A stretch of 6,898 nucleotides of DNA from Chloroflexota bacterium (GCA_023392115.1 JAEVZT010000522.1:1-6898); one strand, 5' to 3'; positions 1 through 6,439 are shown, numbered from the stretch's first letter. Notes: generated by a model from the sequence alone, not told the origin. Program-made: numbers and translations.

Positions 1-667
1 CGTACTCGCCGGTTTGGCAGGGACGCTGTACAAATTCGCCTTCGACCTGCGTCTGCTCCAGTCGCCGGTGATTGACGAGTGGCATGAGCCTTTTGGCAAG
101 CGGCAGGTCGGTTCGTCGGCAATGCCATTCAAACGCAACCCGATCAATGCTGAGAAGATGAACAGTCTCGGTCGGATGGTCGCGGCGCTGGTGCCGATGG
201 CATGGGAAAACGCCGGTCACGCGCTGCTCGAACGGACGCTCGACGACTCCGCCAACCGGCGCGAGATGCTGCCCGTCGCCTTTCTGGCGGTCGACGAGAT
301 GCTGCGCGTCGCCCAGCGCCTCGTCACCGGCTTAGTGATCGACGAAAACGCCGCCGCCCGTAACCTCGCCCGTTTCGGCACGTTCGCCGCCGTCGAGCGG
401 GTCTTGATGGCAGCTGTCAAGGCGGGCGCTGATCGTCAGCATTTACACGAGCATTTGCGCGAGCACAGCCTCGCGGCTTGGCGCGCAGTGTCTCAAGGCG
501 CGCCAAATCCGCTACCGGACCTGCTGGCGAACAGCCCTACCCTACTTCAGTATTTATCTGTCGATGAAATTCTCGCGCTGCTCGACGCATCCGCCTATGT
601 CGGCGATGCGCCGGATCGCGCCCGTGCCTTTGCAGTTTTCATAGATAACTACCTTGCACAAACCTGA
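1..667 (+). CDS. purB: Adenylosuccinate lyase, C-terminal part (5' end outside window)
   Basis: PurB removes fumarate from SAICAR and from adenylosuccinate, so it acts both in IMP synthesis and in AMP formation; it is a cytoplasmic homotetramer. The reading frame is already open at base 2 and ends at TGA 665-667, giving about 221 visible residues, roughly the C-terminal half of a usual 430-480 residue enzyme. The fumarate lyase superfamily signature GSSAMPFKRNP is at 110-142; it is the mobile loop carrying the catalytic serine. A second block, ERTLDDSANRR at 230-262, places this enzyme with the PurB type that shares this motif with animal ADSL rather than with the Bacillus subtilis type. The TTG near base 14 lies inside conserved sequence and is not the start. 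purH follows after 13 nt, so the two are very probably co-transcribed. The identification is firm; only the missing 5' end is unknown. Confidence 0.96.
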   Translation, partial: VLAGLAGTLYKFAFDLRLLQSPVIDEWHEPFGKRQVGSSAMPFKRNPINAEKMNSLGRMVAALVPMAWENAGHALLERTLDDSANRREMLPVAFLAVDEMLRVAQRLVTGLVIDENAAARNLARFGTFAAVERVLMAAVKAGADRQHLHEHLREHSLAAWRAVSQGAPNPLPDLLANSPTLLQYLSVDEILALLDASAYVGDAPDRARAFAVFIDNYLAQT

Positions 668-680
668 AGGATAAACTCAA

Positions 681-2222
681 ATGCCACGCGCTTTATTGAG
701 CGTTTATGACAAGACCGGTCTAGTTGACTTTGCCACGAGACTGCTCAAATTGGGCTGGGATTTTGTCGCCAGCGGCGGCACAGAACGCGCGCTGCGCGAC
801 GCCGGTATCCCGGTGACGCCGGTCGAACAGCTGACACAGGTCGAAGAAATGCTGGATGGACGGGTCAAGACGCTGCATCCCGCCATCCATGCCGGCATCC
901 TCGCCCGCGACCGCGCGGACGACCTCGAAGCCCTGAAGGCGCACAACTACGCGCCAATCAACATGGTCGTGTGCAACCTGTACCCGTTCCAGCAGACCGT
1001 CGCACAATCCAGCATCACCCTGCAAGACGCTATCGAGCAGATCGATGTCGGCGGTGTGACGCTCATCCGGTCGGCAGCCAAGAACTTTCTGCACGTGATC
1101 GTCGTCTGCGATCCGAACGATTACAGCCGGGTCGCGCACGCGCTTGAGTCCGGCGGGGAGGCTGATTTGGCGCTGCGGCGCAATCTCGCCGTCAAAGCCT
1201 TCGCCCAAACGCGTGACTATGACACCGCGATCCACGCGTTCCTGTCACAGGATATCCAGCATACGACACTGTATGACGAGTCGCTGCCCGAACAGCTCTC
1301 GGTCGCGGCGATGCGCGGTGACATGCTCCGCTACGGCGAAAACCCGCATCAGGTGGCGGCGCACTATTCCCGACGTCCCGGCGCGGGTCCGCTCGGCGGC
1401 ACGGTGCTCGGCGGCAAGGCGCTGTCGTACAACAACATCCTCGACCTTGACGCCGCGTGGCGCGCGATCAGCAGCTTCGCCGAGCCGTGCGTCGTCGTCG
1501 TCAAGCACCTGACGCCCTGTGGCATCGCGATTGGCAACAGCCTCGCCGATGCTTGTCCACTCGCTCTCGCTTCTGACCCCGTGTCCGCGTTCGGCGGCGT
1601 GATCGCCGTCAACCGACAGGTCGACGAAGCTTTCGTCAACGCCCTCGGCTCACTGTTCGTCGAAGCGATTGCCGCGCCGTCGTTCTCCCCGAGCGCTCAG
1701 TCAACCCTGTCGGACAAGCGCAAGAACTGCCGTCTACTCCAAGTGCCGGCGTCATTCGACGGCGTTGATCTTGAAATCCGCTCGGTGCATCGCGGGCTGC
1801 TCGTCCAACGCGTCGACCTCGGCGATCCGGAAGGGACAGCGTTCAAGGTTGTTACGCAGCGCGCGCCGACTCCGACGGAAGTCGAAGCGCTCCAGTTCGC
1901 GTGGAAAGCGTCGCAGCACGTTAAGTCAAATGCGATCGTCCTCGCCGTCAATGGCGCAACGATCGGCATCGGCGGCGGGCTGCCAAGCCGCGTCGACGCC
2001 GTGCGGCTTGCAATCGCCAAAGCAGGCGATCGAGTTTCGGGATCAGTCATGGCGTCGGATGCCTTTTTCCCCTTCGCCGACGGCATTGAAACTGCTGCCG
2101 AAGCAGGCGTAACAGCAGTGATTCAGCCCGGCGGTTCGATCCGCGACGTCGAAGTGATCGCGGCGGCAGACAAGGCGAACATAGCGATGGTGTTCACAGG
2201 AATAAGACACTTCCGACACTAG
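681..2222 (+). CDS. purH: Bifunctional AICAR formyltransferase / IMP cyclohydrolase
   Basis: PurH catalyses the last two steps of de novo IMP synthesis: formylation of AICAR with 10-formyl-tetrahydrofolate, then ring closure to IMP. The 513-residue length is normal for the family (E. coli 529). Residues 1 to about 140 form the MGS-like cyclohydrolase domain, with SVYDKTG (7-13), SGGT (31-34), DGRVKTLHP (59-67) and [15 protein letters not shown] (121-135). Residues from about 200 form the transformylase domain, with LRYGENPHQ (216-224), [16 protein letters not shown] (245-260), the catalytic Lys-His pair K275-H276, DPVSAFGG (299-306), [12 protein letters not shown] (459-470) and a normal C-terminal end at FTGIRHFRH. 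One conserved block reads [13 protein letters not shown] (429-441), where many homologues have GAGQ. The ATG at 681 is preceded by AAGGA at 667-671, which overlaps the purB stop region and supports translation linked to purB. No terminator is visible directly after it. Confidence 0.98.
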   Translation: MPRALLSVYDKTGLVDFATRLLKLGWDFVASGGTERALRDAGIPVTPVEQLTQVEEMLDGRVKTLHPAIHAGILARDRADDLEALKAHNYAPINMVVCNLYPFQQTVAQSSITLQDAIEQIDVGGVTLIRSAAKNFLHVIVVCDPNDYSRVAHALESGGEADLALRRNLAVKAFAQTRDYDTAIHAFLSQDIQHTTLYDESLPEQLSVAAMRGDMLRYGENPHQVAAHYSRRPGAGPLGGTVLGGKALSYNNILDLDAAWRAISSFAEPCVVVVKHLTPCGIAIGNSLADACPLALASDPVSAFGGVIAVNRQVDEAFVNALGSLFVEAIAAPSFSPSAQSTLSDKRKNCRLLQVPASFDGVDLEIRSVHRGLLVQRVDLGDPEGTAFKVVTQRAPTPTEVEALQFAWKASQHVKSNAIVLAVNGATIGIGGGLPSRVDAVRLAIAKAGDRVSGSVMASDAFFPFADGIETAAEAGVTAVIQPGGSIRDVEVIAAADKANIAMVFTGIRHFRH

Positions 2223-2226
2223 AATT

Positions 2227-2253
2227 CGGTCTTGCCAACAAACTCGGTCTTGC
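2227..2253 (+). repeat. Direct repeat TCGGTCTTGC in the tRNA-Thr promoter
   Basis: TCGGTCTTGC occurs at 2226-2235 and again, without change, at 2244-2253, with 18 nt between starts. The first copy covers the first four bases of the -35 element and the second ends just before the -10 element. It may be a binding site for a regulator, a small local duplication, or chance; the sequence alone cannot separate these. Confidence 0.5.
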
Positions 2254-2260
2254 GTATACT
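2232..2260 (+). promoter_or_regulatory. Sigma70-type promoter of tRNA-Thr
   Basis: TTGCCA (2232-2237) and TATACT (2255-2260) are separated by exactly 17 nt, a near-consensus housekeeping promoter. Transcription would start near 2267, giving only about 7 nt of 5' leader before the mature tRNA at 2274. The -35 begins just 10 nt after the purH stop codon, so the tRNA has its own start signal although purH transcripts may also read into it. No mapped start site is available to confirm it. Confidence 0.75.
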
Positions 2261-2273
2261 ATGCACCGTGAAT

Positions 2274-2345
2274 GCCACCCTAGCTCAACGGCAGAGCATA
2301 CGCTTCGTAAGCGTGAGGTTGAGGGTTCAAATCCCTCGGGTGGCT
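2274..2345 (+). tRNA. tRNA-Thr (anticodon CGT)
   Basis: A complete cloverleaf can be drawn. The acceptor stem pairs GCCACCC (2274-2280) with GGGTGGC (2338-2344), all seven Watson-Crick. The D arm is GCTC/GAGC (2283-2286 and 2294-2297). The anticodon arm TACGC/GCGTG encloses loop TTCGTAA with anticodon CGT at 2306-2308, which reads ACG (Thr). The variable loop is AGGTT, and the T arm is GAGGG-TTCAAAT-CCCTC (2321-2337). The G1-C72 and C2-G71 pairs and G35-U36 agree with known threonine identity elements. The discriminator base is T (2345), where E. coli tRNA-Thr has A. The next bases are CTCCA, so 3' CCA is not encoded at the proper position and must be added by the CCA-adding enzyme. Confidence 0.96.
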
Positions 2346-2353
2346 CTCCAGAC

Positions 2354-2388
2354 GCCCGCATAGGTTTAACGCCTTCGCGGGCTTTTTT
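2354..2388 (+). terminator. Rho-independent terminator after tRNA-Thr
   Basis: GCCCGC (2354-2359) pairs with GCGGGC (2377-2382) and is followed directly by six T (2383-2388). Within the loop, AGG (2362-2364) can pair with CCT (2372-2374). This is a good intrinsic terminator for the tRNA transcript. It ends 2 nt before the udk ribosome binding site AAGGAG (2391-2396), so any transcript of udk begun upstream must pass it. Confidence 0.85.
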
Positions 2389-2404
2389 GTAAGGAGCATC
2401 GAGC

Positions 2405-3055
2405 ATGAGCGAAAGCCTCCGCCCGGTCACGATCGCCGTTGCCGGCGGGACTGGTTCCGGCAAGACGACGGTTTCATCGGCGATCCTGAAGCGTGTCGGC
2501 AGTCAAAACATCGCCTATCTCCCCCACGACTCGTATTATAAAGACCGCGGTGACATCCCCGTCCTCGACAACGGCGTTGTCAATTTCGATCACCCTGATG
2601 CGCTCGATACGCCGCTTCTACGCGAGCACATCATCGCCCTGCAGAACGGGCAGGCGGTTGAGCTTCCGCTGTACGACTTCACACGCGACCGGCGTATGGC
2701 AGAAACTCAGCATGTGACGCCGCAGCCGATCATCCTCGTCGAAGGTATCTTGATCCTCGCCGAACCGACGCTGCGCCCGCTGTTCGACGTCAAGATTTAC
2801 GTTGATACGGACGCCGATATCCGCTTCATTCGCCGGCTCAAGCGCGACATTGCCGAGCGCGCCCGTACCGCCGATTCCGTCATCGATCAGTATTTGACGA
2901 CGGTTCGCCCGATGCACCTTGATTTCGTCGAACCGAGCAAGCGCTACGCCGACGTCATCATCCCCGAAGGCGGCTTCAACATGGTCGCCATCGACATGGT
3001 TTCCGACCGCATCCGCGCCCTGCTGCGCGCGCAGTCCATCGCGTCGGGGGATTGA
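2405..3055 (+). CDS. udk: Uridine kinase (uridine/cytidine kinase)
   Basis: Udk phosphorylates uridine and cytidine to UMP and CMP with a nucleoside triphosphate as donor, a pyrimidine salvage step in the cytoplasm. The 216-residue protein has the expected length and motif order: P-loop GGTGSGKTT (14-22), YLPHDSYY (38-45) containing the likely catalytic Asp42, FDHPDALD (61-68), YDFTRDRR (90-97), the strand VEGILIL (112-118), the arginine-rich lid region RRLKRDIAERAR (143-154), and VRPMHLDFVEPSKRYADVIIP (167-187). The lid has Ala where many homologues have Gly (ERGR), a mild change. The ATG at 2405 has a strong AAGGAG at 2391-2396 with an 8-nt spacer. A terminator hairpin ends immediately before this RBS and I see no promoter between them, so expression probably relies on read-through from the tRNA or purH. 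Its stop codon lies inside the -35 element of the next promoter. Confidence 0.97.
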   Translation: MSESLRPVTIAVAGGTGSGKTTVSSAILKRVGSQNIAYLPHDSYYKDRGDIPVLDNGVVNFDHPDALDTPLLREHIIALQNGQAVELPLYDFTRDRRMAETQHVTPQPIILVEGILILAEPTLRPLFDVKIYVDTDADIRFIRRLKRDIAERARTADSVIDQYLTTVRPMHLDFVEPSKRYADVIIPEGGFNMVAIDMVSDRIRALLRAQSIASGD

Positions 3056-3081
3056 CGCGCCGTCGCGTCGACAGGTATACT
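3052..3081 (+). promoter_or_regulatory. Promoter of the valS T-box transcript
   Basis: TTGACG (3052-3057, five of six consensus bases) and TATACT (3076-3081) are 18 nt apart. The -35 overlaps the udk stop codon TGA at 3053-3055. Transcription would start near 3088, about 20 nt before the first T-box helix. The -10 hexamer is identical to that of the tRNA-Thr promoter. The call rests on sequence match and position only. Confidence 0.72.
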
Positions 3082-3107
3082 GTTACGCAATTCAATCACA
3101 CGGTAAA

Positions 3108-3355
3108 GACGTGGATTGGGAGAAGTAAGCAGCTTTCGCTGTGCCAGAGAGTGCGGGTCACCGGCTGCAAGCCCGCTCACAGATATCTGCTGAAGGTCGC
3201 CCATGAGTCGCGGGGTTGAACCCGAGTAAACCCCGACGGTTGACGCCCGTTATCGCGTGCGAGAGTCCCGGTCTGACCTGCGGTCTGATTGGGGAAACAA
3301 GGTGGTACCGCGAAAGCGAGCCTCTTTCGTCCTTGTGACGTTCGAGGCTCTTTTT
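3108..3355 (+). promoter_or_regulatory. T-box riboswitch (tRNA-Val sensing) controlling valS
   Basis: This leader binds tRNA and lets transcription continue into valS when the tRNA is uncharged. Stem I has a weak base (GGG 3118-3120 with CCC 3200-3202), the specifier-loop motif AGTA (3124-3127) opposite GAA (3192-3194), then AGCAG/CTGCT, CTGTG/CACAG, the AGAGAG motif (3146-3151), GCGGG/CCCGC and a terminal loop with GGCTGCAAG (3163-3171). The Specifier codon is GTC (3196-3198), which is valine. Stem II is CGGGGTT/AACCCCG (3211-3217, 3229-3235); ACGG/CCGT with CCGTTAT follows, where the Stem IIA/B pseudoknot normally lies. Stem III is 3267-3293. The antiterminator pairs ACAAGG (3297-3302) with CCTTGT (3331-3336) and GCGAAAG (3310-3316) with CTTTCGT (3324-3330), leaving the 7-nt bulge TGGTACC. 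The bulge TGGT can pair with ACCA at the end of tRNA-Val. Each helix was read by eye. Confidence 0.96.
3318..3355 (+). terminator. T-box regulated terminator
   Basis: GAGCCTC (3318-3324) pairs with GAGGCTC (3344-3350), with an inner CGTC/GACG (3328-3331, 3337-3340) and a following TTTTT (3351-3355). Bases 3324-3336 are shared with the antiterminator, so the two structures exclude each other. This is the off state used when tRNA-Val is charged. Confidence 0.93.
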
Positions 3356-3376
3356 ATTTCCATAGGGAGAGAGCCG

Positions 3377-6016
3377 ATGACGGCAGCTCGACAAATGCCT
3401 AAGACCTTCGATTTCAAGGAAGCTGAACCGCGCCTTTACAATTGGTGGGAAAAACATGGCTGGTTCAAGCCTGAAGCCGCGCCCGCCGACGCCGAACCGT
3501 TCGTGATCAGCATGCCGCCGCCGAATGTCACCGGAGCGCTGCACATTGGACACGCGCTGTTTGGCACGCTTGAAGACCTGATGATCCGCTACGAACGGAT
3601 GCGCGGCAAGGCGGCGCTGTGGGTTCCGGGGATGGATCACGCGGGAATCGCCACGCAGCTACAGATCGAGAAGATGCTGCACGACGAGGGCACGAGCCGC
3701 GAGGAAATCGGGCGCGAAGAATTCCTCGCCCGCACTTGGGACTGGAAAGACAAGTACGGCGGCGAGATCAACCGCCAGCTCCGGCGGCTCGGCGCGAGCT
3801 GCGACTGGGATCGTGAGCGCTTCACGCTTGACGAGGGCTTGTCGAACGCGGTGCTTGAAGTCTTCGTCCGCCTGTACGAGCAGGGTTTGATTTACCGCGG
3901 TCCCCGCCTCGTCAACTGGAGTCCCGGCTTGAAGACGGCGGTCTCCGACCTTGAGGTCGAGCGCGAAGAAGAAGTCGGTAAGCTGTACTTCTTCAAGTAC
4001 CCGCTGGAAGATGGCGGCTTCCTGCCGGTGGCGACGACCCGCCCGGAAACGATCCTCGGCGATACGGCGGTGGCTGTCCACCCCGACGACGAGCGCTACA
4101 AGCACCTCATCGGCAAGCGAGCGCTCGTGCCGATGCTCAACCGCGCGATTCCGGTGATCGGCGACGAATACGTCGACCGGGAGTTCGGCACCGGGGCGCT
4201 CAAGGTGACGCCGGGTCACGACTTCAACGACTATGAACTGAGCAAGAAGCACAACCTGCCGATCATCAACATCATGAACCGCGACGCGACCCTGAACGCG
4301 AACGCCGGTCACTATGCGGGACTGGATCGCTTTGTGGCGCGCGAAAAGCTGTGGGCGGACATGGCAGCTGCGGACATGACGATCGAAGTCAAGGATCACA
4401 CGCTCGTCGTCCCGCGTTCGCAGCGCGGCGGCGAAATTGTCGAGCCGATGATCAGCACGCAGTGGTTCTTGAAGATTCAGCCTTTGGCGGAACGCGCGCT
4501 CGCCGCCGTCCGCGATGGACGCATCAAGATCGTGCCCGAACGCTTCGAGAAGGTGTATTTCCACTGGTTGGAAAACATCGAGGACTGGTGCATCAGCCGC
4601 CAGCTCTGGTGGGGACACCGGATTCCGGCGTGGCACGGCTCGAACGGCGAACTCTACGTCGGCAAGACCGCGCCGGCGTCGAAACCCGGCGTAACGTGGA
4701 CGCCCGAAGAAGACGTGCTCGATACGTGGTTCAGCAGCGGCTTGTGGCCCTTCAGCACGCTCGGTTGGCCTGAAGACACGCCCGATCTGCGCCGCTATTA
4801 CCCGACGTCGGTCATGGAAACCGGCTACGACATCCTGTTCTTCTGGGTCGCGCGCATGATAATGCTCGGGTTGTGGTTCACCGACGAAGCGCCGTTCCAC
4901 ACCGTCTACCTGCACGGGCTGGTGCGTGACAAGAACGGACGCAAGATCAGCAAGACACTCGGCAACACGATTGACCCGCTCGAACTTGTCGACCAGTACG
5001 GCGCTGATCCGCTGCGATTCGCGCTCGTGACCAGCGGCACGCCGGGCAACGACATCAACCTCGACCCGGCGCGCGTCGAACGCAACTGGCGCTTTGTCAA
5101 CAAAGTCTGGCAGATGACCAATTTTGTCACGCAGAACCTAGACGGCGACCTGCCAGCCGGCGCGCCGCCGAAGGAAGATCTTGACCTGCCCTCGCGCTGG
5201 ATTCTGAGCCGTCTGAACCGGCTGGTGGCGTCGGCGCAGCGGTTGTTCGACATTTACCAATATGGGGAAGCCGGTCGGCAGATTGACGATCTGCTGTGGG
5301 GCGAATTTGCCGACTGGTACATTGAAATCGTCAAGCACTCGCTCTATCAGGGCAGCGAGGGCGAAAAGGCGAATGCTCGCCGCGTGCTCGTCCACTGCCT
5401 TGACACCTGCCTGCGGCTGCTCCATCCATTCATGCCGTTCGTGACCGAGGAACTGTGGAGCTTCATTCCGCATGAGGGCGAGGCGCTGATCATGGCGCGC
5501 TGGCCCGAAGCCGACGAGGCGTACATCGACGACGAGGCGGAGCGCGCCATGACGACGCTGATTGAATTGGTGCGCGCCATTCGCAACGTGCGTGACGAGT
5601 ACAAGGTCGAACCTGCGCGCAAGATCACGGCGCTGGTGCAGCCGGGCAGCTTCGGCGAGACGATAGACGCGTACCGCTACCTATTCGCGCGGCTCTGCAA
5701 TGTCAGTGAGATCAAGCTGATTTCACCCGCCGATCAAGCGCCGGAACAGGCGGCGTCGGTCGTCGTCGGCGACGTGACGGTTTATCTGCCACTGGCGGAC
5801 TTCGTCGATATGCAGGCGGAATGCGACCGGTTGAGTAAGGAACAGGTCAAGCTGCACGAGCAGATCGCCAAGTCACGGGCGACACTCGGCAACGAGCAGT
5901 TCGTCAGCCGCGCCAAACCGGAAGTCGTCGAGCGCGAACGCACCCGCCTCGCCGATCTCGAGGCAAGCGCCGCACAGATCGGCGAACGGCTCAACAGCTT
6001 GTGCGCCGGCAAATAA
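3377..6016 (+). CDS. valS: Valyl-tRNA synthetase
   Basis: ValRS is a class I synthetase that attaches valine to tRNA-Val and hydrolyses mischarged Thr-tRNA-Val in its CP1 domain. From ATG 3377 the protein has 879 residues, typical of bacterial ValRS without extra domains. Visible are PPPNVTGALHIGH with the HIGH motif (56-59), GMDHAGIATQ, the editing-site TTRPET (220-225), GTGALKVTPGHDFNDYE, DWCISRQLWWGHRIP (403-417), DTWFSS (449-454), ETGYDILFFW, and KISKT (523-527) in place of KMSKS. An anticodon-binding helical domain follows (about 600-750), then a C-terminal coiled-coil arm (about 809-879). The segment between WWGHRIPAW and DTWFSS is short and has no cysteine pair, so no zinc knuckle is evident there. 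The frame is open upstream to 3257, but that part is T-box RNA. ATG 3377 follows the terminator and has AGGGAGAGAG at 3364-3373. Met7 (3395) is a less likely start. Confidence 0.98.
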   Translation: MTAARQMPKTFDFKEAEPRLYNWWEKHGWFKPEAAPADAEPFVISMPPPNVTGALHIGHALFGTLEDLMIRYERMRGKAALWVPGMDHAGIATQLQIEKMLHDEGTSREEIGREEFLARTWDWKDKYGGEINRQLRRLGASCDWDRERFTLDEGLSNAVLEVFVRLYEQGLIYRGPRLVNWSPGLKTAVSDLEVEREEEVGKLYFFKYPLEDGGFLPVATTRPETILGDTAVAVHPDDERYKHLIGKRALVPMLNRAIPVIGDEYVDREFGTGALKVTPGHDFNDYELSKKHNLPIINIMNRDATLNANAGHYAGLDRFVAREKLWADMAAADMTIEVKDHTLVVPRSQRGGEIVEPMISTQWFLKIQPLAERALAAVRDGRIKIVPERFEKVYFHWLENIEDWCISRQLWWGHRIPAWHGSNGELYVGKTAPASKPGVTWTPEEDVLDTWFSSGLWPFSTLGWPEDTPDLRRYYPTSVMETGYDILFFWVARMIMLGLWFTDEAPFHTVYLHGLVRDKNGRKISKTLGNTIDPLELVDQYGADPLRFALVTSGTPGNDINLDPARVERNWRFVNKVWQMTNFVTQNLDGDLPAGAPPKEDLDLPSRWILSRLNRLVASAQRLFDIYQYGEAGRQIDDLLWGEFADWYIEIVKHSLYQGSEGEKANARRVLVHCLDTCLRLLHPFMPFVTEELWSFIPHEGEALIMARWPEADEAYIDDEAERAMTTLIELVRAIRNVRDEYKVEPARKITALVQPGSFGETIDAYRYLFARLCNVSEIKLISPADQAPEQAASVVVGDVTVYLPLADFVDMQAECDRLSKEQVKLHEQIAKSRATLGNEQFVSRAKPEVVERERTRLADLEASAAQIGERLNSLCAGK

Positions 6017-6025
6017 CACCGAACG

Positions 6026-6055
6026 GTGGGGGGCGATCCGCCCGATCGTCCCCAC
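6026..6055. terminator. Hairpin between convergent genes, possible bidirectional terminator
   Basis: GTGGGG (6026-6031) pairs with CCCCAC (6050-6055). Beyond a bulged G (6032), GCGATC (6033-6038) pairs with GATCGT (6044-6049, one G-T pair), leaving loop CGCCC. The 12-bp stem starts 10 nt after the valS stop and ends 5 nt from the stop of the minus-strand gene. No run of T follows on either strand, so it may end transcription poorly, protect mRNA 3' ends, or act with Rho. Confidence 0.5.
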
Positions 6056-6060
6056 ATGCC

Positions 6061-6276
6061 TCATTTCCGGTTCTTGAGGAAAATCTGCCGTCCGGCTTCC
6101 TGCGCTGCCTGCCGCACCTCGGGATCAAGATCGTGCCGGTAAATCGACTGAAGCGCGTCAAGCGCGTCAGGGTCGCCTAGTTCAGCCAGCTCTTTGATCG
6201 TTTTCAGCCGGACTGCGGCGCTCTTATCCTTCAGCCGCGCAATATGGTACGCCACCAGTTTCTGTTGAACGCTCAC
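6061..6276 (-). CDS. Small HEAT-repeat-like protein
   Basis: This 71-residue, charged, mostly helical protein carries a HEAT-like pattern: VRLKTIKELAELGDPDALDAL (22-42) and a second half-repeat DPEVRQAAQEAGRQI (51-65), with Asp-Pro turns and alternating Leu/Ala/Val positions. HEAT repeats usually bind proteins; no enzymatic motif, signal peptide or membrane segment is seen, so the function is unknown and a cytoplasmic scaffold or adaptor is only a guess. I chose GTG 6274-6276 because GGGGGA (6285-6290 on the minus strand) lies 8 nt upstream and the repeat begins directly after it. A longer frame opens at ATG 6337-6339 (92 residues), but its first 21 residues do not look like the repeat, it lacks an evident ribosome binding site, and a perfect TATAAT lies inside it. 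The gene converges on valS and diverges from the zinc-ribbon gene. Confidence 0.8.
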   Translation of the reverse strand: MSVQQKLVAYHIARLKDKSAAVRLKTIKELAELGDPDALDALQSIYRHDLDPEVRQAAQEAGRQIFLKNRK

Positions 6277-6319
6277 CGCAACGATCCCCCAATCGTCTGT
6301 CTTCCTTTCCTTATGCTGG

Positions 6320-6325
6320 ATTATA
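6320..6325 (-). promoter_or_regulatory. Candidate -10 element for the HEAT-like gene
   Basis: On the minus strand this is TATAAT, a perfect -10 hexamer in GC-rich surroundings. No good -35 sits at 16-18 nt; the nearest weak candidate is TTACGC at 19 nt. Transcription would begin near 6313, about 37 nt before the GTG start at 6276 and downstream of the ATG at 6339, which favours the shorter protein. Confidence 0.5.
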
Positions 6326-6404
6326 CTCGCTGCTGCCATTCGCCGCGTAACGGGTATTCGCTCGCGCTGCCAGCTTACCCCTGCCCCCCGTTGAAGTCAG
6401 GCGC

Positions 6405-6410
6405 TATAAT
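6405..6410 (+). promoter_or_regulatory. Candidate -10 element for the zinc-ribbon gene
   Basis: TATAAT is a perfect -10 hexamer, but no recognisable -35 lies at the usual distance; TTGAAG (6391-6396) is only 8 nt upstream. Transcription would start near 6417, about 29 nt before the TTG start codon. Its last base begins TGA, the nearest upstream stop in the frame of that gene, so the coding region cannot extend through it. Confidence 0.5.
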
Positions 6411-6433
6411 GACCGCAGCATCGACGCATTGTT

Positions 6434-6439
6434 GAGGAA
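6434..6439 (+). promoter_or_regulatory. Ribosome binding site deciding a TTG start
   Basis: GAGGAA lies 6 nt before TTG 6446-6448. No ATG or GTG occurs in this frame between the upstream stop (6410-6412) and the zinc-ribbon cysteines, so this RBS is the main evidence that translation begins at TTG. Confidence 0.75.

Noticed and set aside
2194..2463. Minus-strand open frame of 89 codons across the tRNA gene, containing PPEGFEPSTSRLRS
   Set aside because: GFEPSTSRLR is the well-known artefact produced by translating the antisense strand of tRNA genes. It also spans a promoter and terminator.
3269..3288. Direct repeat CGGTCTGA (3269-3276 and 3281-3288)
   Set aside because: It is explained by Stem III of the T-box: the inner GACC/GGTC pairing and symmetric flanks create the apparent repeat.
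3257..3376. A 40-residue N-terminal extension of ValRS
   Set aside because: The extra codons are T-box Stem III, antiterminator and terminator RNA. ATG 3377 has a proper RBS and the ValRS fold begins just after it.
2274..3376. A functional link between the tRNA-Thr gene and valS, since ValRS must clear Thr-tRNA-Val
   Set aside because: The T-box specifier and discriminator pairing point to tRNA-Val, udk lies between, and the two have separate promoters. Proximity is probably chance.
3659..4915. A 418-codon open frame on the minus strand opposite valS
   Set aside because: It is rich in Arg, Val, Asp and Glu with no recognisable domain, and lies wholly inside valS. GC-rich codon use commonly leaves such antisense frames open.
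6244..6435. Plus-strand open frame of 63 codons over the divergent intergenic region
   Set aside because: No ribosome binding site or recognisable domain; it overlaps the HEAT-like gene and both candidate -10 elements.
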